Assembly (NCBI RefSeq): GCF_026341775.1
Contig: NZ_JAPEOB010000005.1
Coordinates: 1 to 64,000, forward strand
Origin: Streptomyces sp. NBC_00654
GTDB taxonomy: Bacteria; Actinomycetota; Actinomycetes; Streptomycetales; Streptomycetaceae
DNA: 64,000 nucleotides
Direction: 5' to 3'
Below the pieces are notes generated by a model that made no database searches, was not told the origin of the DNA, and was given only the letters and a program-made list of their open reading frames with translations. Positions 18,301 to 26,038 of the stretch are shown in pieces; the first letter of the stretch is position 1, and each line of letters begins with the position of its first letter. The position numbers were made by a program, and so were the translations under genes.

Positions 18301-19083
18301 CTCGGTATCGTGCGAGTCCAGGTAGCGGTCCAGGAGCCGACGGCCCAGGCCGTCCAGGACGAGGAGCCGTTCGGGGGAGTCGGCCGGGATCCGCTTGAGG
18401 GCACCGTGGACGAACCGGACCGGATCCGCGTCCGCCAGGTCCCCGAACGGCCAGGTCGTCCCCGCGAGGGTCACGATGCCGGTCACACCTCTGAGCCGGC
18501 TCGGGAACCAGGGGTCGTACTCCGGCGTCGCGAGGACGGCGAGGCTGCCGAGGCCGATCGCGGTGGCGAGCTGAGCGTCGCGCGAGGGGGTCATGGTGGC
18601 CATCACTACGGCCACCTCATGAAGCCAGCGGTCGGCCTCGGAGGCGCCCGGCGGCGGGTTGTGCTGCCGTCCCTCCGCCACGATCTTGAGCGCAGCAACC
18701 TGGGCCGACCACTCGTTGGGACCGTCCGCGTTCGCCGGGTCAGGGTGTATGGCGGGATCGTTGGACGCATAGCCCGCCGCCAACTCCGGCGGCACCAGCC
18801 CCGGATCGGCAGCCCACACCGGGTAGAGCAGAGTCCCGGACATGCACCCGTGGACGGCGCCGCCATCCCCCGGGTCGGCCATCGCACGGGCGACGCAGAG
18901 CCAGCCGGCCGCGTGCCGGGCCTCCATGTCGGTCCTCGTGTCGCAGGTCCGTAGCAGTCCCCGGAGTTCGGCATCCGCGAAGGGACCGAACACCACGTCC
19001 GCGTCCACACCCCCGTCCGCCGTCTCGGCCCGGTCGAGGCGCACGCGAACCGCCTGAAGGAACCACTCCCGGTCGTACCTCAC
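15310..19083 (-). CDS. CHAT (caspase-like) protease with TPR repeats
   Basis: A 1257-residue protein. An N-terminal domain of about 240 residues of unknown family is followed by degenerate tetratricopeptide repeats over roughly 240-800 (LNALGNALRAR-, LDDLGLVLITCY-type helices). A CHAT domain occupies the last ~350 residues. The catalytic pair is intact: His near 1120 in YAHFACHALGD and Cys near 1164 in AYLSACDT, followed by the conserved SAFQMAGFPHVVGSLW. Such proteins are peptidases activated in bacterial conflict or cell-death systems. It is divergent from two plus-strand genes that probably belong to the same system. Confidence 0.88.
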   Translation of the reverse strand: MRYDREWFLQAVRVRLDRAETADGGVDADVVFGPFADAELRGLLRTCDTRTDMEARHAAGWLCVARAMADPGDGGAVHGCMSGTLLYPVWAADPGLVPPELAAGYASNDPAIHPDPANADGPNEWSAQVAALKIVAEGRQHNPPPGASEADRWLHEVAVVMATMTPSRDAQLATAIGLGSLAVLATPEYDPWFPSRLRGVTGIVTLAGTTWPFGDLADADPVRFVHGALKRIPADSPERLLVLDGLGRRLLDRYLDSHDTEDLHEAVGIARDVLAQLLPGNPHLPRCFSALGQALVLLRQVAGATPKECDEVVDVCRRAVAGHLKGPAAAGHDLGMALVLRAQHTGRVADLDEAIGVFTEALRAAGNPGETAALRNALGNALRARSVATGSQSDLDAALDLTDRSSASAGMAADPQLPLISPAMALYNRYLRDPKANGADLDEALRQLRHAEALMRPGHPDRPAALDDLGLVLITCYQRSGKAVELNEAVLAHRGSVALTQDGHGSLGLRLLNLGAALSLRYQLTEDGDDLREAQECRRRAAALPGMGPAHRAALLSSTGLSLMTGFERAPDPAAQVNEAVGLLRKALALTPEGDPMLPRRRRNLAVALLLRISRTLRFGDASEARELADSVIAMLPANSPDLPGALTVAANARLLSPRTLLSSTARDEAVALHRRAVEATPPGHPTRTPRLANLGRALRDVGPRRRRRPADLVEAAKRFQEAALEQQCAPALRLDAARSWGDVQAELGDWDGALDGYVVAVDLLHSVAPRHLVRDDQELLLSRTVGLGAAAAACAVRCGRPWLAVGLLEQARGVILSHAFDADSDLTRLREAAPDLADRFEELREALDTATDSQGFLEEGPSGPDDARADLRQRLAAEWRDLTARIRAEHPELGLLRPVRDWDERELCATAAAGPVVLVNVSPYGSDALVVTEHSIDAIPLPGLDPRTTATRRQTFQDALIRIETPGTSRKQSQRAQQDVRETLAWLWQAVTGPVLNRLPAATRVWWSPGGLLGTLPLHAAAPAGAAPGALDRVVSSYTPTLRALHHARQRVARPAGTGTLVVSVAQATGQAPLPGARREADHLARLLPQATLLADASATHSAVISALPRHAYAHFACHALGDLERASGSRLVLHDHTERPLTVRDLARLRLPSVRLAYLSACDTLRTSPELADEAVHIVSAFQMAGFPHVVGSLWHVDDLIGAEVALSVYDTLKRGDGTLDVARTAEALHRAVRTLRDTYSQTPSLWACQVHAGP

Positions 19084-19164
19084 GCCTTCGCTCCCCCCAG
19101 CCGTCGCCTCCGACGGCGCGTCAACTCATCCTTAACTCTGCCTGATCTACGGCACACTTGGACC

Positions 19165-19560
19165 ATGACTGCATCTCCCGACTTCCCCCAACCCGACCGC
19201 AGGGCGGCAGCGGCACTGTGCGCGCTGCTCGGCTCTCCGGAGGACCTGCGGCAGCCCGGGGTCAGGGAGACGGCCGAGCGGGCACGGAACCTACTGCGGT
19301 CAGGCGCGGGTTCCGACGAACTCGCCGCCTGCTTCCGTGCCCTGGACATGCTGCTGCGCCAGACCGGGGACGCACGCGGGCTGGTCAACGAGTCCCGGGG
19401 CGGGGAAGTCCCCGGCATCACACCCCACATCAAGGTGGCCGTATGCCCAGGACCGGCCCAGTGCACCCGCGTCAAACGGGCCCGCGACCTGCTCCCTGCC
19501 CCCCACTGCGCCGTCAACGACACCCGCATGCGCAAGGGCCGACTGGGCCCCGCCCAGTGA
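19165..19560 (+). CDS. Small Cys-containing partner of the CHAT protein
   Basis: A 131-residue protein. The N-terminal half is helical (ETAERARNLLRSG, FRALDMLLRQTGD). The C-terminal half has a Cys/His cluster, CPGPAQC followed ~20 residues later by HC, which resembles a zinc-knuckle tail. It starts 81 bp from the divergent CHAT gene. Small adaptors beside CHAT/TPR proteins are known in actinobacterial conflict loci (CATRA-associated small proteins are one class), but I cannot assign this one with certainty. Confidence 0.72.
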   Translation: MTASPDFPQPDRRAAAALCALLGSPEDLRQPGVRETAERARNLLRSGAGSDELAACFRALDMLLRQTGDARGLVNESRGGEVPGITPHIKVAVCPGPAQCTRVKRARDLLPAPHCAVNDTRMRKGRLGPAQ

Positions 19561-19570
19561 CCCCGCCCGC

Positions 19571-20494
19571 ATGAACCCTCTCCTCGCCACCTTGGGCGGC
19601 AAACTCACCGAACGCTGGCTGAACCTGCTTGTCCTCCCCGGCGCCCTCTTCCTCGCCGCCACGGCCCTCTGCACCACCCTGGGCCACCGTCACTGGCACG
19701 ACATCGACCGGCTGCGCACCACCCTGGACGACCTCGCCACCCGCCCCGCCCTCGACCACACCGGGACCGCCGCACTCCTGGTCGCCCTCGTCCTGCTCAC
19801 CGCAACCGCAGCCTCACTCGCCGCGCAGTTCCTCGGCAGCGTGATCGAGCAGTACTGGCTGCGCTTTGCCCGCGACCCGCTGTCGCACGCCCTCGTCGAC
19901 CGACGCAGGCGGAAGTGGGGGCGCCGGGAGCAGGAGCTCGATGCGGCCTACCCCGTCACTCGCACCGATACCGAAGACGGCGACGCGGTGCCGACCCCGG
20001 CCCCGACCCATGCGCAGATCCAGGCCCTCACCGATGCCCGCAACCGCGTAGCGCTGCGCAAACCCACCCGCCCAACCTGGTACGGCGACCGCATGCAGGC
20101 GACGGCAGACCGCGTAGAGGCCGCCTACGGCGTGGACCTCGCCGCTCTCTGGCCCCGCCTGTGGCTGATCCTCCCCGAACCCGCCGTACACCACATCCAG
20201 TCGGCGCACGACTCTTTCAGCACCGCCGCCCGCCTCGCCGCCTGGGCCGTGGGCTACGCCCTGCTCGCCTGCTGGTGGTGGCCGGCCGCTCTGGTCGCCG
20301 TCGGCTGCGCGGCGGTCGCCCGCTCCCGCGCCCGCGACGCCCTGGACGCGCTCGCCGGGCTCATCGAGGCCGCCGTCGACGTCCACGGCCGGGAACTGGC
20401 TGGGCGGGTCGGTCTGATCGGGACGGACTCGGCTGGGCTGCTCGGCCATGAGGCGGGGGACCGGATGTCGGAGCTGTTCAGAAAGGCCGAGTGA
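19571..20494 (+). CDS. Membrane protein of the CHAT locus
   Basis: A 307-residue protein. There are hydrophobic segments near residues 17-36 and 62-85, then a charged cytoplasmic-type domain (about 95-210, RRRRKWGRREQELDAAYP), and two more segments near 220-260. No known enzyme motif is seen. It starts 10 bp after the small gene, so the two are co-transcribed. It could be the membrane effector or anchor cleaved or gated by the CHAT protease; this is inference. Confidence 0.78.
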   Translation: MNPLLATLGGKLTERWLNLLVLPGALFLAATALCTTLGHRHWHDIDRLRTTLDDLATRPALDHTGTAALLVALVLLTATAASLAAQFLGSVIEQYWLRFARDPLSHALVDRRRRKWGRREQELDAAYPVTRTDTEDGDAVPTPAPTHAQIQALTDARNRVALRKPTRPTWYGDRMQATADRVEAAYGVDLAALWPRLWLILPEPAVHHIQSAHDSFSTAARLAAWAVGYALLACWWWPAALVAVGCAAVARSRARDALDALAGLIEAAVDVHGRELAGRVGLIGTDSAGLLGHEAGDRMSELFRKAE

Positions 20495-20572
20495 GGGCGC
20501 GGGCGACATCTATGGCCGCGGGCCAGTGGCTCAGATCCATCGAGACAGGTCACCCCATCACAGCACGCCTCG

Positions 20573-20585
20573 ATAACGGCGTTAT
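20573..20585. repeat. Short palindrome sharing the parS core
   Basis: ATAACGGCGTTAT carries the same 11-bp centre as the parS-like sites (TAACGGCGTTA) but lacks their outer bases. Confidence 0.35.
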
Positions 20586-20603
20586 GGTCTAAAAGCGCTA
20601 AAA

Positions 20604-20628
20604 GCCCCGCTCCTGGTGGAGCGGGGGC
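20604..20628. terminator. Terminator after the CHAT-locus genes
   Basis: Arms CCCCGCTCC/GGAGCGGGG around TGGT, about 110 bp after the membrane-protein stop. A MITE is inserted directly behind it. Confidence 0.6.
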
Positions 20629-20631
20629 CAG

Positions 20632-20796
20632 TGTCCCGTCTCAACTAACCCAGTCCGCGCCGTTTCGTCTCACCGAATCCAGTCGACGCAGGCCGGCACC
20701 GGGGCCTCGGTGGGTGCGCCCGGCCAGGCCGTCTCAACGAAGTCAGTCGACCCAGGTCAGGCGCTGGCCGTCGACTTGATTCATTGAGACGGGACA
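20632..20796. mobile_element. MITE copy 2 (165 bp)
   Basis: Appears identical to copy 1 at 7930-8094, with the same 13-bp terminal inverted repeats. Here the 5-bp target duplication is GCCAG on both sides. No coding capacity, so it must be mobilised by a transposase elsewhere. Confidence 0.9.
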
Positions 20797-21095
20797 GCCA
20801 GGTCGCCCAGACCACGGGCGCGCTCTCATCGGAGCTGGGATGCCGACAGCTGTCACGGGTGCGGCCGGGTGCTGCGGGACGGTGGCCGAGATGGCACCGG
20901 CATCGGATTCTCTGGGCGCCGAGACCCTGCACCAGCTGTCGACGCCTTTGACAGTCCCGATCTCGTACGCCGACAACTAGTGCCGTGACCGCGAAGGTTC
21001 ACCGGGTCCCGGCGGTCAGGGTGAGCTCCGAGTTGGGATGGTCTGGTCAGCCGTGTAGGGAGCCTGTCGTGCCCCAGCTCTGCGACGATTGCTGA

Positions 21096-21485
21096 GTGAG
21101 CAAGCAAGAGTGGGACACATTGACCAAGTCTGAAGAAGCCTTCATGGTCAATTCCTATGAGATCGATATCCTGCCTGGTGTCTGGGGCGATCTCGACGAA
21201 GCCGACCAGTCTCGACCGGTCAACGAGCTGGCGGGAATCTTGCTCGCTCTCATCGATCGCGGGTGGACCGAGGTCCGCCGACTCGCGCCGTGGACCTCCC
21301 CAGTCGGGGAGAACGGCTTCCAGCCCGGCGAGCTGGTGCCTCGTGATCAGCTTCCGGCGATTCTCGAAGACGCGGCCAACTGGGAGTATCCCGAAGATGG
21401 GAACTGGATTGGCGCGTTGACCCTGGTCGAGACCGAGGCGGGAAAGAAGATCACTCGTCTTTCTCCCGAGGAGATGGCCGAGTAG
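21096..21485 (+). CDS. Hypothetical acidic protein
   Basis: A 129-residue acidic protein from a GTG start. Its motifs (WGDLDEADQSRPVNELAGILLALIDRGW, WIGALTLVETEAGKKI) suggest a small globular immunity-type or regulatory protein. I do not recognise the family. It converges on a truncated transposase. Confidence 0.62.
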   Translation: MSKQEWDTLTKSEEAFMVNSYEIDILPGVWGDLDEADQSRPVNELAGILLALIDRGWTEVRRLAPWTSPVGENGFQPGELVPRDQLPAILEDAANWEYPEDGNWIGALTLVETEAGKKITRLSPEEMAE

Positions 21486-21504
21486 GCCGTCATGGCGGGA
21501 AGCC

Positions 21505-22138
21505 TCAGGCCGCGGCCAACGATCGGCCGGCCCAGCGGAGGCCCTTCTCGCTGCGGATGCGGGCTCGTTCGCGGCGTTGGGCGGCCAGGAGGTCGGGGTG
21601 GCGGGCGTTGGCATTGCGCCAGCGCAGATGGCGGTGCAGGTCGCGGGTCTGAACGGTGTGGTTGGGGTGGTTCGAGTTGGCCAGGGTGAACTGCCGCAGC
21701 GGCCCGAAGTGCGCCTCGATCGGATTGGCCCAGGAGGCGTTCGTCGGGGTGAAGCACAGCTCGACTTTGTTCTTCCACGCCCACCGGCGGATCTTGGCGC
21801 CCTTGTGGGCGGAGAGGTTGTCCATGATCACGTAGATCGGGGCGCCATCGGGGCGAGCGGCGCGGATTGACTTGAGCGCGGCCAGGCTGTTGGTGGTGCC
21901 CTTGCGGTGGCGGTTGACACCCCAGAGGGTGTCGTCGCCGATGGAGTAACAACCGTGGAAGTAGGTCACGCCGTGGGTGCGGTGGTAGGTCGCAGGGACC
22001 CGGTCGGGCCGACCCTGCTCGGCCCAGCAGGATCCGCCGGTCGGGCGTATGCCGAGCGGCCCGAACTCGTCGAATGCGAAGACGCGGTCAGGGAAATGGT
22101 TGCGCTGTTCGTCGAGCGGGCCTTTGAGAACGCCCAGG
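21505..22138 (-). mobile_element. Truncated IS630-type transposase
   Basis: Carries the catalytic core of an IS630-type DDE transposase: FAFDEFGPL (first acidic), YVIMDNLSAHKG (second Asp) and PTNASWANPIEAHF (Glu). The N-terminal helix-turn-helix region is absent, because the frame runs into an unrelated gene start near 22138. It is therefore a remnant, probably inactive. Confidence 0.8.
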
Positions 22139-22273
22139 GTAGCCGCAGGCGTCCGCATCAAGCATCACCATGTCCTGGTCCTCGATGCCCAGGCCGCGGA
22201 AGCCTGGCGGGAACGACATGGCCATGTGCTCGGCCATCACCTGCGAGAGCGCTTCGAGCTTCTCTTCGAACAT
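22139..22273 (-). pseudogene. Gene start truncated by the IS630 remnant
   Basis: ATG 22273 opens 45 codons (FEEKLEALSQVMAEHMAMSF, then GLGIEDQDMVMLDADA), which look like the N-terminus of a Streptomyces hypothetical family. The frame is cut at the transposase junction. Confidence 0.5.
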
Positions 22274-22332
22274 GCACAAGATCCTGCCGGATCCCACCCG
22301 GCGAACCAAAGCGGTCACGGCACTAGCCGTGG

Positions 22333-23007
22333 TTATGCGGCGGTCACATCTTCGAGGGCGGCGTTCAGGAGCGTGACGGCGTCGGTCTCGTACGGGTCGG
22401 CGTGAAGCCGGTGGTCGCTGACGTCGAACGGTGCGGGCCGCGCGGACACCCTGAACCCGGGCAGGGTCGTGGTCTCACGGCCTTGCAGTGCGGAGTCGAG
22501 GCGGTCGGCGTCCCTGTCGGCGTGCCGTGTCTGGGTGTAGGGGCCGAGGCGCAGGAGTGTGTGGCCCTGGCTGTTGTCAGGTGTCCGGGCCTTGACGTAG
22601 ATGGCGTAGTGGGCCGGTGGCATGCCGATGTCGTCGGGGAGGTCGAGGCCTGCGGCGGCGTGGGTGAGCGGTGCGTATGCCGGATCCCAGAGCCCGAGAA
22701 TCTTGGCTGTCTCGCAGCGAAGCCAGCCGATCTTCCGGTAGCGGGATCCGTAAGGCGCGTACGGCCCTCCCGGGTGCTGGAGGCCGACGGCGATGAGGTC
22801 GCCGTGGTCGTCGCCCGGCCGGGTGTGGGCGCGCTCGACGAAGGGTCCGATGCGTACGGCGATGTCGTGGGCGCATCCCGGCTTCCAGGGGTCGGGGGTA
22901 CGGAGGGCGGCGAGCATGGCGCGGAACGCGTCGATGGCGGCCTGATCCTCGGGGGAGAGAGTGGTGCAGGGCAGGGTGGCGCGGCGGCTGAACATGCGAC
23001 GGATCAT
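22333..23007 (-). CDS. Conserved Streptomyces hypothetical protein
   Basis: A 224-residue soluble protein (AIDAFRAMLAALRTPDPW, HDIAVRIGPFVERA, THAAAGLDLPDDIGMPPAHY, HTLLRLGPYTQT). A nonsense-mutated paralogue lies at 14420-15115. The ATG overlaps the stop of the RapZ-like gene as ATGA, so the two are coupled. Function unknown. Confidence 0.75.
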   Translation of the reverse strand: MIRRMFSRRATLPCTTLSPEDQAAIDAFRAMLAALRTPDPWKPGCAHDIAVRIGPFVERAHTRPGDDHGDLIAVGLQHPGGPYAPYGSRYRKIGWLRCETAKILGLWDPAYAPLTHAAAGLDLPDDIGMPPAHYAIYVKARTPDNSQGHTLLRLGPYTQTRHADRDADRLDSALQGRETTTLPGFRVSARPAPFDVSDHRLHADPYETDAVTLLNAALEDVTAA

Positions 23008-23414
23008 CGGGTCTCCTGGTCAGTGTTGGCGGGTGCTTTGAGGACGCGCGGCAGGTGGGCGTGGAGGTGCTCGACTTCGACCTGGCGGCCGCGGTCGCGG
23101 AGTTCGTGGGCAAGGATTTCGGTGAGGCCACATGCCCTGTGGCGGCCTCCTGCGCATCCGATTCCGATGCGGCGGGGTCCGGCGGGGAGGTCGGCGAGGT
23201 TGGCGAGCAGTTCACGGGCGCCGGGTGTGTTGAGGACGACGGCCTGGACGCGGGGATGGAAGCCGTCGAGGTCGAGGATGTGCCGGGCGGCGGCCGGGTC
23301 GCGGAGCCGGTCGCGGACGTCTTCGATGCGGTCGGCGGCGGGCGGGACGGGGGAGCCGTCCGTGCCGGTGGGCAGGTGCAGGTAGCCGAACGAGATCAGG
23401 CGGATCGGGTGCAA
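23004..23414 (-). CDS. RapZ C-terminal domain protein
   Basis: A 136-residue stand-alone version of the RapZ C-terminal (RNase-adaptor) domain: LISFGYLHLPTG, DLDGFHPRVQAVVLNTPGA, then the nucleotide or RNA-binding-type IGCAGGRHRACGLTEILA. The TTG start follows CAGGAG. In RapZ this domain binds small RNA or effectors; the role of the isolated domain in Streptomyces plasmids is unknown. It is co-translated with the next gene. Confidence 0.72.
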   Translation of the reverse strand: MHPIRLISFGYLHLPTGTDGSPVPPAADRIEDVRDRLRDPAAARHILDLDGFHPRVQAVVLNTPGARELLANLADLPAGPRRIGIGCAGGRHRACGLTEILAHELRDRGRQVEVEHLHAHLPRVLKAPANTDQETR

Positions 23415-23502
23415 GGGGGGTCTCCTGCTCGGGTGGGGGGGGGAAATGCGCTGAGCACCGCACCCGGCCGGGAGGGGCTGGGTGCGGCTCTCGGTGTGTG
23501 CA

Positions 23503-23702
23503 TCAGCTCGCCTCCGCCAGCGTGTTGGTGGCGCGGGTGCGGGATCGGGCGGGGCGTTGTGCGAGGACCAGGAGCTCGAGGTTGCGCCGCTGCTGCCCGG
23601 GGTGAGCAGCCGGGTCTTCGGGCCCTGGCGGTGCCAGTGCAGGGAAGCGGGCGGCTCGGGGTGGGCGAGGTGGTCGGCTTCGTCCTGCGGAGTGCTGCTC
23701 AT
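23503..23702 (-). pseudogene. Small hypothetical, frameshifted
   Basis: ATG 23702 with GGAGG opens SSTPQDEADHLAHPEPPASL and HWHRQGPKTRLLTPG. The frame then degenerates, while the next frame continues plausibly as QQRRNLELLVLAQRPARSRT and stops at 23503. One base appears missing in the CCGGGC run near 23605. Confidence 0.45.
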
Positions 23703-23724
23703 GGGAGCCTCCGGGTGGAGCGGG

Positions 23725-23950
23725 TCAGGCGTGGTTGTCGTCGCGCCGGCGCTTGGGCTGGACGTCGGAGGCGACGCACACCTTGTGAGCGGGCTCCCCG
23801 GAGTGGGAGCGCATCGGTGTGAGCTGCTCGCACAGTGCGCAGGGTGTTCCTGCCAGTGGTCGTAGTGCCGGGCGTCGCGCCAGTCGAGGAGGCCGCCGGG
23901 GAGCGAGATCAGGCCCGGCTCCCACAGCGGTTCCTTGTCTCGTTTGCGGG
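23725..23950 (-). pseudogene. Small zinc-finger-like gene, frameshifted
   Basis: One frame gives KRDKEPLWEPGLISLPGGLL and DWRDARHYDHWQE. The neighbouring frame continues with CALCEQLTPMRSHSGEPAHK, then VC, an apparent Cys4 knuckle. A single frame change near 23860 would join them. The start is unclear; it follows the ASCH gene directly. Confidence 0.45.
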
Positions 23951-24391
23951 TCAGGGCCGGAAGTCCGGCAGCTGCTGGAACACCTGGGAGAGCAGGTCCG
24001 GCGACGGTCTCCAGGGACCGAGCTGCCCGCGTGCGGGGATGGGCAGGGGCAGCTCCTGGATGTCGTCGAGCACCAGGTGCCACGCATTGGGCTGCGCCCA
24101 CTCGGTGCAGGGCGGCGCTCCGGCGGGGTCCTGGTGGCAGTCGGTGATCCGGGCGATGCCGACGACCGCGCCGGTGACCAGTGCGCGGTCGCGGATCGTG
24201 CGGCTGATCAGCGGGACGCGCAGGGCGGGCTGGTCGATGGTCCTGCTCGTGTGCAGCAGGACCCAGCCGGTCCGCCACCGGGCGGTCCGGTTCTCCACCG
24301 TCTTGGCACCGGCGAGAATGGCGGCCGCGTACGGCTGCTTGATGCTGATGCCTCGGATCCAGTCGCCCTCGGGGAGGGTTGCGGCGCTCAT
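23951..24391 (-). CDS. ASCH-domain protein
   Basis: A 146-residue protein. The N-terminal half shows the ASCH (PUA-like) pattern: GISIKQPYAAAILAGAKTVE, then NR, WVLLHTSRTID and GAVVGIARITDC. ASCH domains bind RNA or modified nucleotides and occur in small plasmid-borne proteins. It lies in a minus-strand string of small genes, 5 bp beyond the end of the preceding gene. Confidence 0.78.
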   Translation of the reverse strand: MSAATLPEGDWIRGISIKQPYAAAILAGAKTVENRTARWRTGWVLLHTSRTIDQPALRVPLISRTIRDRALVTGAVVGIARITDCHQDPAGAPPCTEWAQPNAWHLVLDDIQELPLPIPARGQLGPWRPSPDLLSQVFQQLPDFRP

Positions 24392-24396
24392 GCGGC

Positions 24397-25031
24397 TCAC
24401 CCCCGCACGCTGGTGCCCGGGCGCCCGGATCGGCGGTTGTTGCTGCGCAGGGTGATCCAGGTGGTGCCAGGGCGGCGGCGACTCCGATCGCGCGATGGGC
24501 CGCCTGGTCGATTTCCGTGAGCGCGGTGCCGGGTCCGGAGATGTCCTGGACGGGTTCGGTGCCCTCGCCGCCGGCCTTGCGGACGACGGTGGCGTGCTCG
24601 ATGTAGCCGGTCTTGCCCGCCTTCTCGGCGAGCCAGAGCAATGGGTCACGCCTGTCCAGGATTCCGTGGGTGATCGCGTTGATCGCGGTGCCGGTGAGGA
24701 GGGCGGTGGCGGGGACGCGGTAGCCCAGGGTGCGGGTGACGGCGAGGGTGGAGGCCAGTTGCAGGGCGCTGTAGCTGGCGACGTGCCGGCTCGCGGAGCG
24801 GCGGCCGTAGGCGCTGGCGGTGCAGGTGCGGCTCTTCTTGCCGTGCCGTCCGGGGTCTTCCTCCACTGGGGAGCCGTCATTGCGGTAGACGAGGTGGGTG
24901 CCGTGCATTCCTTTGGTCGCCGCGTCATGCGCCCGCTGTACGACCTGGTCTCCCAGGGGGTGGACTGCGTCGAAGACGGCGGTCAGGGTGGCGATCAGGG
25001 CGAGGCCCTCGATGGCGCGGAGGTTGGTCAT
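24397..25031 (-). pseudogene. Conserved Streptomyces membrane-associated hypothetical, frameshifted at the end
   Basis: ATG 25031 with GAGGAG opens a protein with an N-terminal hydrophobic helix (LRAIEGLALIATLTAVFDAV), ASAYGRRSASRHVASYSALQ, a second hydrophobic part (ALLTGTAINAITHGILDRRD) and LLWLAEKAGKTGYIEHATVV. After HRAIGVAAA near 24475 the frame changes. The natural ending TTWITLRSNNRRSGRPGTSV lies in the next frame, stopping at 24397, 6 bp before the ASCH start. Confidence 0.55.
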
Positions 25032-25045
25032 AGGGAGGGTGCTCC

Positions 25046-25510
25046 TCAATTCGGATCTGGGGTGTGCGGGTGTGGGGTGGTCGGTCTCTTGCCGGTGTTG
25101 CGGGCGCGCACCACCGCCCCGGCCGACTGCTGCTGGGGGGTGCCGGAGCGGTTGGGTGTGTGCCCCGGGCCGGAGTTGTTCCGGCGGTCTGCACGGCGTT
25201 CACGGCGGCCTGCGTCGCTGCCTCGCGCTTCTTGCCGACCCTTGAGGCAGTCGATGGCACGGGTCAGCAGGACGGTCCGCTCGCTGTCGTCGGTGCTGCC
25301 TTCGGCGTCGGCGAGGTACGTGGCCGCGTTCTCCAGATCCTCGGTCCCGGTGATCCCGACGGCGCCCATCCAGCCAGCCGCTGAGCGCGCAGCTGGTCGG
25401 TGAAGTCGGAGACGGTGGTGGCCAGCTGCTCCTCGGCGACGAACGCGATCCCGTGACGTAGGAGGTAGTTACGCTGCCAGGTGTCGGAGGCTCGGAGGGG
25501 CGGCCGTGCA
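25046..25510 (-). pseudogene. Hypothetical gene in two frames
   Basis: One frame encodes NYLLRHGIAFVAEEQLATTV and SDFTDQLRAQRLAGW. A second, opening with ATG 25369, continues as MGAVGITGTEDLENAATYLA. The join at ~25370 suggests one frameshifted gene, or a 107-residue gene starting at 25369 behind a decayed one. Function unknown. Confidence 0.4.
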
Positions 25511-25548
25511 CCTGTTGGCAGACGGCCGGCCCGGCTGCTGAGGTGGTG

Positions 25549-25704
25549 TCAGTCGTCCTGTTCCTCAGTCGGCTTGGCGGTCTGGTAGTGGTTCGTGGTG
25601 TTGCCGTCGGTGGTGGTCATCGACTGGCCGCCGGTGTTGGTCTCGGAGTCTTCCAGGGCGTCCGTGAATTCGCCGTCGCTGAAACCGAAGATGAGCTTTC
25701 CCAT
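25549..25704 (-). CDS. Small hypothetical protein (51 aa)
   Basis: An acidic, Thr-rich peptide starting MGKLIFGFSDGEFTDALEDS. AGGAGG precedes the ATG by 9 bp. Its place at the downstream end of the transfer operon suggests a plasmid-specific accessory. Function unknown. Confidence 0.6.
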   Translation of the reverse strand: MGKLIFGFSDGEFTDALEDSETNTGGQSMTTTDGNTTNHYQTAKPTEEQDD

Positions 25705-25813
25705 GGTGATGTCCTCCTGTGCTGGTGGATGTGGTGGTCGGTGCTGGGCAGGGGAAGGTGGCGGACCGCGGTTGGTCTGTCGCGGTGGGGCCAGGAGTTC
25801 CAGGGGCAGGCGG

Positions 25814-26038
25814 TTACGCGTTGCCGCTGGCGGTGTCGAACGTGGCATCGGCCGGGTGCTGCCAGTACGACCTCTGGGGGTTCGGCCGGGGAACGCGGGG
25901 GTTGCGGCCGTGGCGAACCACTTCGTCGAGCAGTGCCCGGACACCGGGCCGGCCGAGAGGGGAAGGCGGGCTGCTGAGTGCGGTGGTCTCGTCGGACATG
26001 ATGACGATGGGCGGGTCGGGGCGGTCCTGGTCGGACAT
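25814..26038 (-). CDS. Small hypothetical protein (74 aa)
   Basis: A polar protein with an acidic start (SDQDRPDPPIVIMSDETTA) and a helix GRPGVRALLDEVVRHGR. GAGAGGAAC precedes the ATG. It sits between the TraB-like gene and the 51-residue gene. Family unknown. Confidence 0.55.
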   Translation of the reverse strand: MSDQDRPDPPIVIMSDETTALSSPPSPLGRPGVRALLDEVVRHGRNPRVPRPNPQRSYWQHPADATFDTASGNA

